From Calditrichaceae bacterium (GTDB lineage: Bacteria; Calditrichota; Calditrichia; Calditrichales; Calditrichaceae), in assembly GCA_030592985.1 (NCBI GenBank), contig JAUVIB010000183.1, positions 1 to 6,621 of the forward strand: a stretch of DNA of 6,621 nt, written 5' to 3'. Positions within the stretch are counted from its first letter, which is position 1; each line of letters begins with the position of its first letter. The position numbers were made by a program, and so were the translations under genes. Below are positions 1 to 6,538 of the stretch, in pieces. The notes under the pieces are model-generated. The model was given only the letters and a program-made list of their open reading frames with translations, ran no database searches and was not told where the DNA came from.

Positions 1-16
1 AATATTTAAATAATTC

Positions 17-50
17 AAAAAAAAGGCTTCCCGGTGCTAGACAGGAAGCC
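17..50 (-). terminator. Intrinsic (Rho-independent) terminator for minus-strand transcription
   Basis: A perfect 7-bp GC-rich stem (GGCTTCC at 25-31, GGAAGCC at 44-50) encloses a 12-nt loop. Read on the minus strand, it is followed at once by eight T residues (A-run at 17-24 on the plus strand). This is the classic intrinsic terminator layout, and only in the minus direction: the plus-strand side has an A-run and no T-run. It lies about 295 nt past the squalene synthase stop codon. It is the only convincing terminator downstream of that gene, so it probably ends that transcript after a long 3' untranslated region, or ends a short RNA from the interval. There is no gene between. Confidence 0.75.
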
Positions 51-76
51 AAAAAGCAACAAATGAGGGGAATAGG

Positions 77-136
77 ATGTTTCACAAAATTGCTGCTATT
101 ACTATCTATATACGGAAGGATTTTCTTAAAGTTTAA
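77..136 (+). CDS. Possible 19-residue leader or micro-ORF (doubtful)
   Basis: An ATG at 77 opens a 19-codon frame (MFHKIAAITIYIRKDFLKV) ending in TAA at 134-136. An AGGGG at 66-70, six bases upstream, would serve as a ribosome binding site. The peptide is amphipathic and basic, with a hydrophobic centre (IAAITIYI). No plus-strand gene follows within 400 bases, so it is not an attenuator leader for a visible gene. I recognise no family. The frame could easily arise by chance in AT-rich DNA; it is listed because the ribosome binding site and spacing are good. A non-coding role for this segment, or no role, is at least as likely. Confidence 0.15.
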   Translation: MFHKIAAITIYIRKDFLKV

Positions 137-345
137 TATTTTTTATTTCTAAATTGATTTATAAGATCCCATATTATTTATGAATCTATGTCGTTTTCTA
201 TGGGTAGATGATAATAAAGAACTATTTGGCCACAGATTGACACAGATTTTCACAGTTTAAAAAACTGCACAAAATAATTCAGACAGTCTCAAGTTGGACT
301 GTAATAGAGGAGGTAAATTCCTGATCTAGTAATTATTTACGATGG
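137..345. other. Intergenic stretch downstream of the squalene synthase gene
   Basis: Together with 1-136 this makes a 345-base region without a convincing gene. It is AT-rich. It holds a 10-bp periodic CACAGATT repeat (230-255) and two weak hairpins: a 6-bp stem with a 3-base loop at 253-267 (CAGTTT/AAACTG), and a 6-bp stem with an 8-base loop at 283-302 (ACAGTC/GACTGT). Neither hairpin has a T-run directly after it on either strand, so I do not call them terminators. All of it would lie in the 3' untranslated part of the minus-strand transcript if that transcript ends at the terminator at 17-50. Confidence 0.5.
230..255. repeat. CACAGATT 10-bp periodic direct repeat
   Basis: CACAGATT occurs at 231-238 and again at 241-248, exactly ten bases apart, and a third partial unit CACAG follows at 251-255. 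The full span is therefore two and a half units of CACAGATTNN. From general memory, similar CACAGATT-type strings are scattered between genes in many environmental bacterial genomes; I cannot confirm that here. No function can be read from the sequence. The 10-bp period would place the units on one face of the helix, which is also compatible with a protein-binding site. Confidence 0.5.
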
Positions 346-1389
346 TTAAATAGAAGCCGGGATTGAAGATATGTTCTTAAATTCGTTACGAATATTTAAA
401 TAATGACGACGCATCAAACGATTTGATTTCATATTAATCAATGCTACATAGAATTCCTTGCGAATACTGGATCGGGGGATCTTAATTTTTTCTTTTTTAA
501 GAAGATCTAATGTGTTTTCCTGGATTTTCTGCAATGTGCGCATCGCCCAAAAGAGAGGCAGCAGACAAAATAAACGTATACGGGTTTCCTCTTTAGGAAT
601 CAGTAAAATATATTTTACTGCTTTGTCAAGGTGTTTTACAGTATTTTGGATAAGTTCATTAAACATCATCTCAGCACGTGCAGCATTTTTTTGTTCAAAA
701 ATAGAATCTCGTGTTAATTGATATTTTTTTAACAGCTCATCTGGAATATAAGATTGTCCTCTACGTAAATCAGTGGCCATATCGCGAATAATATTAACCA
801 TCTGAAGACCTTTGCCAAAAGATTCGGCAAACTGTTCCAACTTTCTTTTAAGCTGCGGTGTTATTTTTTTCGAAGAATATGAAAATAATTCTGTTAAAAG
901 ATATCCTACTGTTCCGGCTACATAATAGGTATATTCTTCTAGCTCAGGCATTGTTTTCAGAAAAGTGAAGCGCCGTTTTTTTAACTCCTGAGCATATTTT
1001 TTCATGCCGACAGACATTTCTACAACCCATTTGCCAATATGGTTTTGCATAGTCTTAGAAAAAGTATAAAATACAGATAAAACTTTTCTCAAATCATAAA
1101 CAAGCCGCTCATCATCTGTTTCTATGGGTAAGGCTTTTACCATTTCAAGAAATTCATCCGTTGCCTGAGCACCTTTTATAGAAAAAATACGTGCATAAAC
1201 CGTGAGCATTTCTCTTTTCTGTACGACTGTTAAATGATGGCTGTCTTCTACCGTATCAGCTATCCGAAATAGCAAGTAGGCAATGGCAACCGGCGTATCC
1301 AAGCCTTTAGGTAACAAACGGATAGTTGGTGCAAATGTACGTGATACTTTTGGTAAAGCATCCATACAATATTGAATGTTTGACTGCAT
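346..1389 (-). CDS. Squalene synthase-type (squalene/phytoene synthase family) prenyl transferase
   Basis: Predicted to join two farnesyl diphosphates head to head, giving presqualene diphosphate and then squalene (or dehydrosqualene), at the cytoplasmic face of the membrane. The 347-residue protein carries the family marks in order: SRTF at 16-19; the first Asp-rich motif DTVED at 45-49, which is the squalene-synthase form and not the DDxxD of phytoene synthases; YVAGTVG at 156-162, whose Tyr matches the catalytic Tyr of animal squalene synthase; the second Asp motif DMATD at 203-207 within NIIRD...GQSYIP; and FCLLPLFWAMRTL near 274-286, matching the eukaryotic FCAIPQVMAIATL segment. It lacks the C-terminal membrane anchor of eukaryotic enzymes. 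The ATG at 1389 has AAAGG six bases upstream. It probably has its own promoter. No hopanoid, sterol or carotenoid gene is adjacent, so the end product is unknown. Confidence 0.85.
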   Translation of the reverse strand: MQSNIQYCMDALPKVSRTFAPTIRLLPKGLDTPVAIAYLLFRIADTVEDSHHLTVVQKREMLTVYARIFSIKGAQATDEFLEMVKALPIETDDERLVYDLRKVLSVFYTFSKTMQNHIGKWVVEMSVGMKKYAQELKKRRFTFLKTMPELEEYTYYVAGTVGYLLTELFSYSSKKITPQLKRKLEQFAESFGKGLQMVNIIRDMATDLRRGQSYIPDELLKKYQLTRDSIFEQKNAARAEMMFNELIQNTVKHLDKAVKYILLIPKEETRIRLFCLLPLFWAMRTLQKIQENTLDLLKKEKIKIPRSSIRKEFYVALINMKSNRLMRRHYLNIRNEFKNISSIPASI

Positions 1390-1420
1390 GCAAAACCTTT
1401 ATTATTTAATAACCTTATGA

Positions 1421-1448
1421 AATATACGACAATATATAAAAAACGCAA
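1421..1448 (-). promoter_or_regulatory. Candidate sigma70-like promoter of the squalene synthase gene
   Basis: Reading the minus strand, TTGCGT (plus 1443-1448) is followed after 16 bases by TATATT (plus 1421-1426). Initiation would fall near 1414, giving a short leader of about 25 nt that contains the AAAGG ribosome binding site at 1396-1400. The spacing and position fit a housekeeping promoter. The region is AT-rich, so chance matches are easy. If the host uses a Bacteroidota-type sigma factor (TTTG/TAnnTTTG), this call would not hold. Confidence 0.4.
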
Positions 1449-1597
1449 TATTTTACGAAGATAAAAATATTCTTATTTATGGATAAGTTTACTCCAAATA
1501 AGATAACTCCATCAATTCTATTACTAACCTGCTTTCTGTTGCCAAACTGCCGGCGCTGTGAAAAATTGTTTAAATAAGGCACAAAAAGATTTTGAAA

Positions 1598-2803
1598 TTA
1601 AAAAACCAGTAGATAATTTACATTAAAACCGCCAAAGCCGGATATTGAGAAAACATGACTTAATGATAATTGTAATCTGGAATCATTTTTAAATTGGTAA
1701 CTCCATCCCAATTTAACTTTTTCGATATTGTTTTGCTTAAAATAATCGTTCTCAGCCTGAACACTTTTACTATCCCACTCATAAAAAGATTCCATGACTG
1801 CAAGCTCAATATTATGGCGACCGCTTTGATAATCGATCCAAAAGGAGGGCATTATTTCATTTCGATCATACTGATACGTTTCCATCCCGGATGAGGATGC
1901 TTTTTGTGCCAGATATCTTCCCGAAATCCTGAGTCTCCATGAAGAGCTAAGATAATAACTGTATAGTAACTGTAGCGAAACAATTCTATTATGTACATTA
2001 TAGTCATACGCGGAAGTAGTATATATTTTCTTTTCATGAAATTCATAATATGTCGTTTCAAAACGAAGGAACGCATCATCACTAAAAAAATAATACAACC
2101 GGTTCACGCTTCTATTTGTGCTTCCCTGGTGTGATTTTAAGCCCAGCGAACGGCAACTATCCGGATAGTTCCAAATGAATCCAGCGGATTGCAATCCTTC
2201 AGAGTATAAACTCCACTTTTTGTTTCCCAGTCGAACATTCCAATTAAGACCGTATGGTTGTTGTTCTGTAATACCTTTAAAATCATTTTTTTCATCATAG
2301 ACAAATTGATCCGCCTGCAGAGCAAAACGTATATAATTAGTCTGGTCTGAATTATACCAGGCGCCGCCAATTCTGACGTCTATAAACTCTTTATTAAATG
2401 CAGGATTAAACTGCATAAAAACTTTAAAATTAGAATAAAGACGCCTTTCCAGACCGAGATACAGTTGTTGTATTTCTTGATTTACAAAATGAGTCGAATA
2501 TTTCTTATAATCAGCCATAAATGTCCAATTAGAATCCAGCGGCTCATTTATCAGAATACGGATGTCATTAAAAAGATCATGAATTTCAACACTGCCAAAA
2601 TTCAGAAAGGCGCTGTTAGATTTATATTTACTTTTTTCCCATTCATAAACCCAGGAAGGATTATATGCATAATTTTCCATAACATGCAGATATAACAATT
2701 CGTCTTTAAAGCCTTGATCATGGGACCATAGCGCACTTTGGGCGTTAACTCTAACCAGAAATAACAACAGGCCGATTATTAATATTTTATAAACAGTATT
2801 CAT
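1598..2803 (-). CDS. Outer-membrane beta-barrel protein of unknown function
   Basis: This 401-residue protein begins with a Sec signal peptide: Lys6, a hydrophobic core at about 7-17, and a likely cleavage after Ala21 in VNA-QS. The rest is a run of amphipathic beta-strand-like segments rich in Tyr, Trp and Phe, for example WRLRISGRYLAQ at 289-300, IELAVMESFYEW at 332-343, EKVKLGWSYQF at 361-371 and SRLQLSLSHVFSI at 375-387. It ends NVNYLLVF with a C-terminal Phe, the usual signal for barrel assembly by BamA. There is no plug domain, TonB box or peptidase motif, so it is more likely a pore, structural or lipid-handling barrel than a TonB-dependent receptor. The ATG at 2803 has GAGGG seven bases upstream, and an in-frame TGA precedes it, so no longer start exists. 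I do not recognise a specific family. Its neighbours do not reveal a substrate. Confidence 0.75.
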   Translation of the reverse strand: MNTVYKILIIGLLLFLVRVNAQSALWSHDQGFKDELLYLHVMENYAYNPSWVYEWEKSKYKSNSAFLNFGSVEIHDLFNDIRILINEPLDSNWTFMADYKKYSTHFVNQEIQQLYLGLERRLYSNFKVFMQFNPAFNKEFIDVRIGGAWYNSDQTNYIRFALQADQFVYDEKNDFKGITEQQPYGLNWNVRLGNKKWSLYSEGLQSAGFIWNYPDSCRSLGLKSHQGSTNRSVNRLYYFFSDDAFLRFETTYYEFHEKKIYTTSAYDYNVHNRIVSLQLLYSYYLSSSWRLRISGRYLAQKASSSGMETYQYDRNEIMPSFWIDYQSGRHNIELAVMESFYEWDSKSVQAENDYFKQNNIEKVKLGWSYQFKNDSRLQLSLSHVFSISGFGGFNVNYLLVF

Positions 2804-3003
2804 TCGAAATCCCTCAGATTCTCTTTGGGATCACCTATTTGTCTTCCACAATACAAAGTCTCCCATAGTCTCAATGGGATGGCTTCTCCAGGATACCAAC
2901 ACTTGCCGCTATTTTGGCGCAATAAATCGGAATGCCATAGCCGCGAAACGTAGGAGGAAAAAATCAATAGGGAAAACAACAATTAGTTTTCAACCCATGT
3001 ATT
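2804..3003 (-). promoter_or_regulatory. Long, GC-richer 5' leader of the barrel-protein gene, possibly structured RNA
   Basis: From about 2820 to 2960 base composition changes: 29 of the 60 bases in 2881-2940 are G or C, against clearly AT-rich DNA on both sides. On the minus strand it can form a 6-bp hairpin with a 7-base loop (TCCCAT at 2861-2866 with ATGGGA at 2874-2879) and a hairpin near 2902-2921 (TTGCGC pairing with GCGGCAA with one bulged G). A 60-codon frame (2982-2800) also crosses it, opening only with TTG and without a ribosome binding site, and overlapping the barrel gene start as ATGA. The peptide (containing CWYPGEAIPLRLWE) matches nothing I know. I favour a structured leader or the remnant of an older gene over a real small protein. 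It does not match any riboswitch consensus I can recall. Confidence 0.35.
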
Positions 3004-3009
3004 ATTATA
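3004..3009 (-). promoter_or_regulatory. Candidate -10 element upstream of the barrel-protein leader
   Basis: A perfect TATAAT on the minus strand (ATTATA at 3004-3009) would start transcription near 2997 and give a leader of roughly 190 nt. No good -35 hexamer stands 16-18 bases upstream (AGTTAG or CAGTTA there), so the call rests on the -10 box and its position just before the GC-richer leader. The remaining bases to 3193 are AT-rich and show only a small palindrome, TAGTTTAAAACTA at 3101-3113. I found no intrinsic terminator for tldE there. Confidence 0.25.
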
Positions 3010-3193
3010 TATTGCAATCTAACACACTAACTGTGAATTTTTAATATAATGACAAAGCTGATTTAATACCTATTAAAAAAGTAAAAAATGTAAAGGATGA
3101 TAGTTTAAAACTAATCACTAATTAAAAATAACTATTTATTATTTATCGAAAATTGTCATTCTCACCCATTGTACGGTTTTTATGTTATGTTTA

Positions 3194-4513
3194 TCATAAA
3201 CCGCTGAAAGAGACGCCTTCAAATACCATCGTTGGCATTCTCGTCGAAGAGTACGGATAGGGATCATTACCCATCTCAATTAGACTATTCCAGAGTTCTT
3301 TGGCATTTCCGGAAATATTCATCTCATTTATCGGTTGTACCAGCTTGCCGTTCTCAATCAAATGTCCAACAATACCATAGGAGAAATCACCGGTTGTACC
3401 GTTGGAATTCCCACCAAGGAAACTGGTAACAAATATTCCCTTTTTTATATCTTTGATAATCTCATCTATATTCCTGTTACCATAGGAAAACACGGTATTG
3501 GAAGAAGACCCTGAATTGGGTTTCATTCCAAGTTTTTTACCATAATAACTGTCAATATAATAGGCTTTTAATACACCCTTATCAATCATAATTCGTTCCC
3601 GGGCGGCAATACCTTCGGAATCAAAAAATCGAGAACCCATTCCTTTTTTGATAAACGGATCATCTTTCATCGTGAATTTTTTCGAGGCAATTTTTTTATT
3701 CAACATTCCTTCGAGGAAAGAATTTTTCTGCTGTAATGCACGGGCTCCCATGGGTCCCTTTAACATTCTTAACAATCCCGAACCTGTTCTGTTTTCAACC
3801 ACCATAATATAATTGCCGGATTCTATCTTTTTTTGGCCGATTTTGCGTAATGCCCGACTTGCCGCTTCTTTTCCGATTAAAGCAGGTGACGGCAGATCAC
3901 TTTTATAACGAGTTCCCGGCCAATACCAATCAGAAGGACGACCTTTATCACCATCTTTCACGGTTACTTCCGCACCGGTGTAAAAATTTGTTCCTTGTGA
4001 CTCACCGACAAAACCATTACTATTAACACGGGTAACATCAGACATCACATCCACATACCCCGATGTGGTTGATATAATTTTATCACTAACGGACATGGCG
4101 ATTTCTTCAATTTCTTCTGCAATTTTTTTCCGTTCTTCAGAGGTTATCTTATCATAATTCTCATCTTTGATTTGCAAATCACCCGATATATCCTTCGGGT
4201 AGAGCGCAGAATCCGGAAGTTCTCTATATTTATCCTCCGAAAGATATTTCGTAGCAGCCACCGCCTCTTCAATGAATTTATCCAGCGTATCTTTACGTAA
4301 ATCATTGGTAGAATGATTAGAATATCGATGGTCTAAGTAAATACTCAGACTTAAGCCGTTTTGAGTTGATTCTTTTAATTTATCCAATTGCTTATCACGA
4401 TATTCGATCTCAACTTCTCTTTGATTACTAATAGATACCGCCGCCTGATCGGCTCCGTATTTTATGATTTTTTTAATCGCCCACTGGGCTAACTCTATAT
4501 TTTGTTTACTCAT
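3194..4513 (-). CDS. tldE: TldE/PmbA family protein, non-catalytic partner of TldD
   Basis: TldE (PmbA) forms a heterodimer with TldD, which cleaves unfolded or short peptides; in enterobacteria the pair matures microcin B17 and degrades the antitoxin CcdA. The 439 residues are close to the usual PmbA length (about 450). The family C-terminal signature is clear: GGNSNGTTGDFSYG at 367-380, then GHLIENGKLVQPINEMNISGN at about 383-403. The segment corresponding to the TldD active-site helix (about 240-254) has no HExxxH, as expected for TldE. The ATG at 4513 has AGGA seven bases upstream, and an in-frame TAG four codons before it excludes an N-terminal extension, so this protein has no signal peptide and should be cytoplasmic. 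It ends with tandem stops, TGA then TAA. It follows tldD by 146 bases on the same strand, most likely in one operon. Confidence 0.9.
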   Translation of the reverse strand: MSKQNIELAQWAIKKIIKYGADQAAVSISNQREVEIEYRDKQLDKLKESTQNGLSLSIYLDHRYSNHSTNDLRKDTLDKFIEEAVAATKYLSEDKYRELPDSALYPKDISGDLQIKDENYDKITSEERKKIAEEIEEIAMSVSDKIISTTSGYVDVMSDVTRVNSNGFVGESQGTNFYTGAEVTVKDGDKGRPSDWYWPGTRYKSDLPSPALIGKEAASRALRKIGQKKIESGNYIMVVENRTGSGLLRMLKGPMGARALQQKNSFLEGMLNKKIASKKFTMKDDPFIKKGMGSRFFDSEGIAARERIMIDKGVLKAYYIDSYYGKKLGMKPNSGSSSNTVFSYGNRNIDEIIKDIKKGIFVTSFLGGNSNGTTGDFSYGIVGHLIENGKLVQPINEMNISGNAKELWNSLIEMGNDPYPYSSTRMPTMVFEGVSFSGL

Positions 4514-4553
4514 TTTTTTATCCTATAGATTTTAATAAAGAAATTTCTGATTT

Positions 4554-4617
4554 TCACACTTTTTAGGCTACTCGGATTCTCGGGACACGGTGCTCGGAAC
4601 TCGGTTGCTAAGTGTGA
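4554..4617. repeat. Five-unit heptamer array (NNCTCGG) bracketed by an 8-bp inverted repeat
   Basis: Five 7-bp units with core CTCGG run from 4569 to 4604: TACTCGG, then one extra A, TTCTCGG, GACACGG (one mismatch in the core), TGCTCGG and AACTCGG. Immediately outside lie perfect 8-bp inverted arms, TCACACTT at 4554-4561 and AAGTGTGA at 4610-4617. The block sits between tldD and tldE, so in the mRNA it reads as CCGAGNN repeats closed by a stem. It is much more GC-rich than its surroundings. It looks like an inserted or slippage-expanded intergenic repeat. I see no T-run on the minus strand directly after the stem, so it is not an obvious intrinsic terminator. Confidence 0.65.
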
Positions 4618-4631
4618 TTTTATTTTTCATT

Positions 4632-4659
4632 TTTCTACTTTCTACTTTTTACTTTTTTT
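4632..4659. repeat. Second 7-bp tandem repeat (TTTCTAC) abutting the tldD stop codon
   Basis: TTTCTAC at 4632-4638 and 4639-4645 is followed by TTTTTAC (4646-4652) and TTTTTTT (4653-4659), a decaying heptamer array that ends one base before the last base of the tldD stop (TGA, plus 4660-4662). Transcribed from the minus strand it is a purine-rich run of GTAGAAA units. It has the same 7-bp period as the CTCGG array 28 bases away, but unrelated sequence. Strand slippage during replication is the simplest origin. Confidence 0.55.
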
Positions 4660-6207
4660 TCAACCAGTTCCACCTACGGTAATTTTCGAAACTTTTACGG
4701 TCGGTAGTCCCATTGAAACAGGAACACTCTGACCGTTCTTACCACAAGTCCAGCCGCCTTCCGCCATTTTAAAATCATCGGCAACCATCACGATATCCTT
4801 TAATACCTGCGGGCCGTTTCCGATAATATTGACGTCTTTTACCGGTTTTGTTAATTTACCATCTTCGATCAGATAACCCGATTTGACATAGAATGTAAAA
4901 TCCCCGGCGCCAATATAGACTTGGCCGTTTGTAAAAGTTTCGGCATATAGCCCATTTTTTACTGATTTGATAATCTCCTCTTTAGTGTGAGGTCCGGGCA
5001 GCATATAGGTATTTCTCATTCTTGGCATCGGTGCAAAACGAAATGATTGTCTGCGGCCACTTCCTGTGGGTTTTACATTATAATGACGGGCACTGATTCT
5101 ATCATGAAGATAACTTCGCATTACGCCGTTTTCAACAAGATATGTTTTTTCAGAATCATTTCCCTCGTCATCAATATTAATTGAACCGCGAATATTTTTA
5201 TTCGTACCATCATCCACAATGGAAACAAAAGATTCTGCAACCGATTTATTAATTTTATCACTAAAAATAGAAACTTCTTTGCGGTTAAAATCGGCCTCCA
5301 TACCATGCCCAATGGCTTCATGCAGTAAAATCCCGGAGCTTCCGGCGGCAAGAACCACTTCCATCTCCCCCGCTTCCGGTTTAACAGCATCAAACAGTGC
5401 AACAGTACGTTCAACCGCTTCTTTTGCCAGACGATTAATATTATGCGGTGTAAAGAACTCAATTCCTTCTCTTGCAGCCAGATTGAATCCATTCTGTTCC
5501 CTTTTACCATTCTGTTCGGCTACACAATTTACATAAATCATCGTTGACGGTTGATAATCGGTAACAACCCGTCCTTCTGAATTTGCAAATAATGTATAAC
5601 CGCTCTCATCAATAAACCAGATATTAGATTTTATGATACGCTTATCGAGCGTTAATATTTTGTCATTTATTTTTTGTAAATAGGGTATTTTTTTATCAAT
5701 CCCCACATTTTCCCATAGAGTAACGATTGGATAATAATTGGGATGCTGGTGAAGTTTTAGAGGAGCTGCATTAACCGTTTTTGATGAATTGGCTATATTA
5801 GCCGCAGTTTGTGCTGCCAGTTTCATAGCTTTGGGTGTAATCTCTTCGGTAAAAGAAAAGCCTGTCTGATCCCCTTTCAATACCCTGATTCCCACGCCAA
5901 AATCCACATTACTATAAGCACGATTAACTTCTTTATCTTCCAGGCCGATATAATTTGATATCTTTTGCTGAAAAAAGACATCACAATAATCACCGCCCTT
6001 TGACAGTGCTTCATTCATTACTTCTCTTATCATAGAGTCGCTTACACCGAAGCGATCATAATAGCTACTGGAATCCATACTGTTTACTCCGTTCATTGCA
6101 AATGCCCGCATTGGATCGGATTTTAAAAACGCCGGAACCATTCCCACCGCTGCTACAGTTTTAATACTTTTGTCCAAAAAATCCCGCCGGGTTAATTTTC
6201 CCTTCAT
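4660..6207 (-). CDS. tldD: TldD zinc metallopeptidase with Tat signal
   Basis: TldD is the catalytic half of the TldD/TldE protease. This 515-residue copy has the zinc motif HEAIGH at 296-301 within LLHEAIGHGMEAD. Near the C-terminus it has the third zinc ligand Cys488 in WTCGKNGQSVPV, then the usual LPTVKVSKITVGGT ending. All catalytic parts are therefore present. It is about 35 residues longer than the E. coli protein (481), the excess being an N-terminal Tat signal: TRRDFL at 6-11, a hydrophobic stretch at about 17-28 and a possible AFA cleavage site at 35-37. The ATG at 6207 has AGGAGG five bases upstream, which supports this start. It is first in a likely operon with tldE. The predicted export contrasts with its leaderless partner. 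Tat-type twin arginines can also persist on proteins that are not exported, so location needs testing. Confidence 0.92.
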   Translation of the reverse strand: MKGKLTRRDFLDKSIKTVAAVGMVPAFLKSDPMRAFAMNGVNSMDSSSYYDRFGVSDSMIREVMNEALSKGGDYCDVFFQQKISNYIGLEDKEVNRAYSNVDFGVGIRVLKGDQTGFSFTEEITPKAMKLAAQTAANIANSSKTVNAAPLKLHQHPNYYPIVTLWENVGIDKKIPYLQKINDKILTLDKRIIKSNIWFIDESGYTLFANSEGRVVTDYQPSTMIYVNCVAEQNGKREQNGFNLAAREGIEFFTPHNINRLAKEAVERTVALFDAVKPEAGEMEVVLAAGSSGILLHEAIGHGMEADFNRKEVSIFSDKINKSVAESFVSIVDDGTNKNIRGSINIDDEGNDSEKTYLVENGVMRSYLHDRISARHYNVKPTGSGRRQSFRFAPMPRMRNTYMLPGPHTKEEIIKSVKNGLYAETFTNGQVYIGAGDFTFYVKSGYLIEDGKLTKPVKDVNIIGNGPQVLKDIVMVADDFKMAEGGWTCGKNGQSVPVSMGLPTVKVSKITVGGTG

Positions 6208-6299
6208 CAGTCCCTCCTGGTTTGTTTAGAATTGATATTTATTAAAATATTCTATAATTTAAAACTAAATGAAATTTTTATTATTTTTATTACAGTAAC

Positions 6300-6375
6300 T
6301 TATTTCCAATATATTTACGATATTTTTTCATAAATGATTCACATTTTATAAATATTGTATTGTTATTGGAAATAA
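6300..6375. repeat. 12-bp perfect inverted repeat with 52-bp spacer
   Basis: TTATTTCCAATA at 6300-6311 and its exact reverse complement TATTGGAAATAA at 6364-6375 are separated by 52 bases. The spacer is AT-rich and shows no gene. The arms contain the same CCAAT-like core as the boxes further right. It could be a paired operator allowing looping, or simply two copies of one binding site in opposite orientation. Confidence 0.6.
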
Positions 6376-6538
6376 ACACATAATATTTTGCGTTTATTCC
6401 ATACATCACATGTTTATTTGAGATTTATCACAATATAAAAAGGACTGAAATCTTAATTTATAATAAAACAACGTTATCATAAATATATTAATTAAAGAGA
6501 ATTAAAAATCAGCCGATAATTTATTTAATAGCTTTTTG

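Noticed and set aside
253..267. Hairpin CAGTTT-AAA-AAACTG as a terminator
   Set aside because: The stem is short and AT-rich, and no T-run follows directly on either strand.
308..313. AGGAGG on the plus strand that looks like a ribosome binding site
   Set aside because: No start codon with an open frame follows at a useful distance.
458..721. Plus-strand open frame of 87 codons
   Set aside because: It lies wholly inside the squalene synthase gene on the opposite strand, which has all family motifs; the translation shows no domain.
1852..2370. Two minus-strand frames of 76-77 codons
   Set aside because: They are out-of-frame readings of the barrel-protein gene and show no domain or ribosome binding site of note.
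2804..2985. Known riboswitch (TPP, cobalamin, SAM, c-di-GMP, glycine) in the barrel-gene leader
   Set aside because: None of the consensus core strings I can recall for these classes is present, so only an unassigned structured leader is proposed.
3232..3429. Plus-strand frame of 65 codons
   Set aside because: It is antisense to the conserved C-terminal part of tldE and has no recognisable content.
5121..5536. Open frames of 129 codons (minus, other frame) and 105 codons (plus) near 5121-5536
   Set aside because: Both fall within tldD, including the region encoding the HExxxH motif, and are shadows of that well-supported gene.
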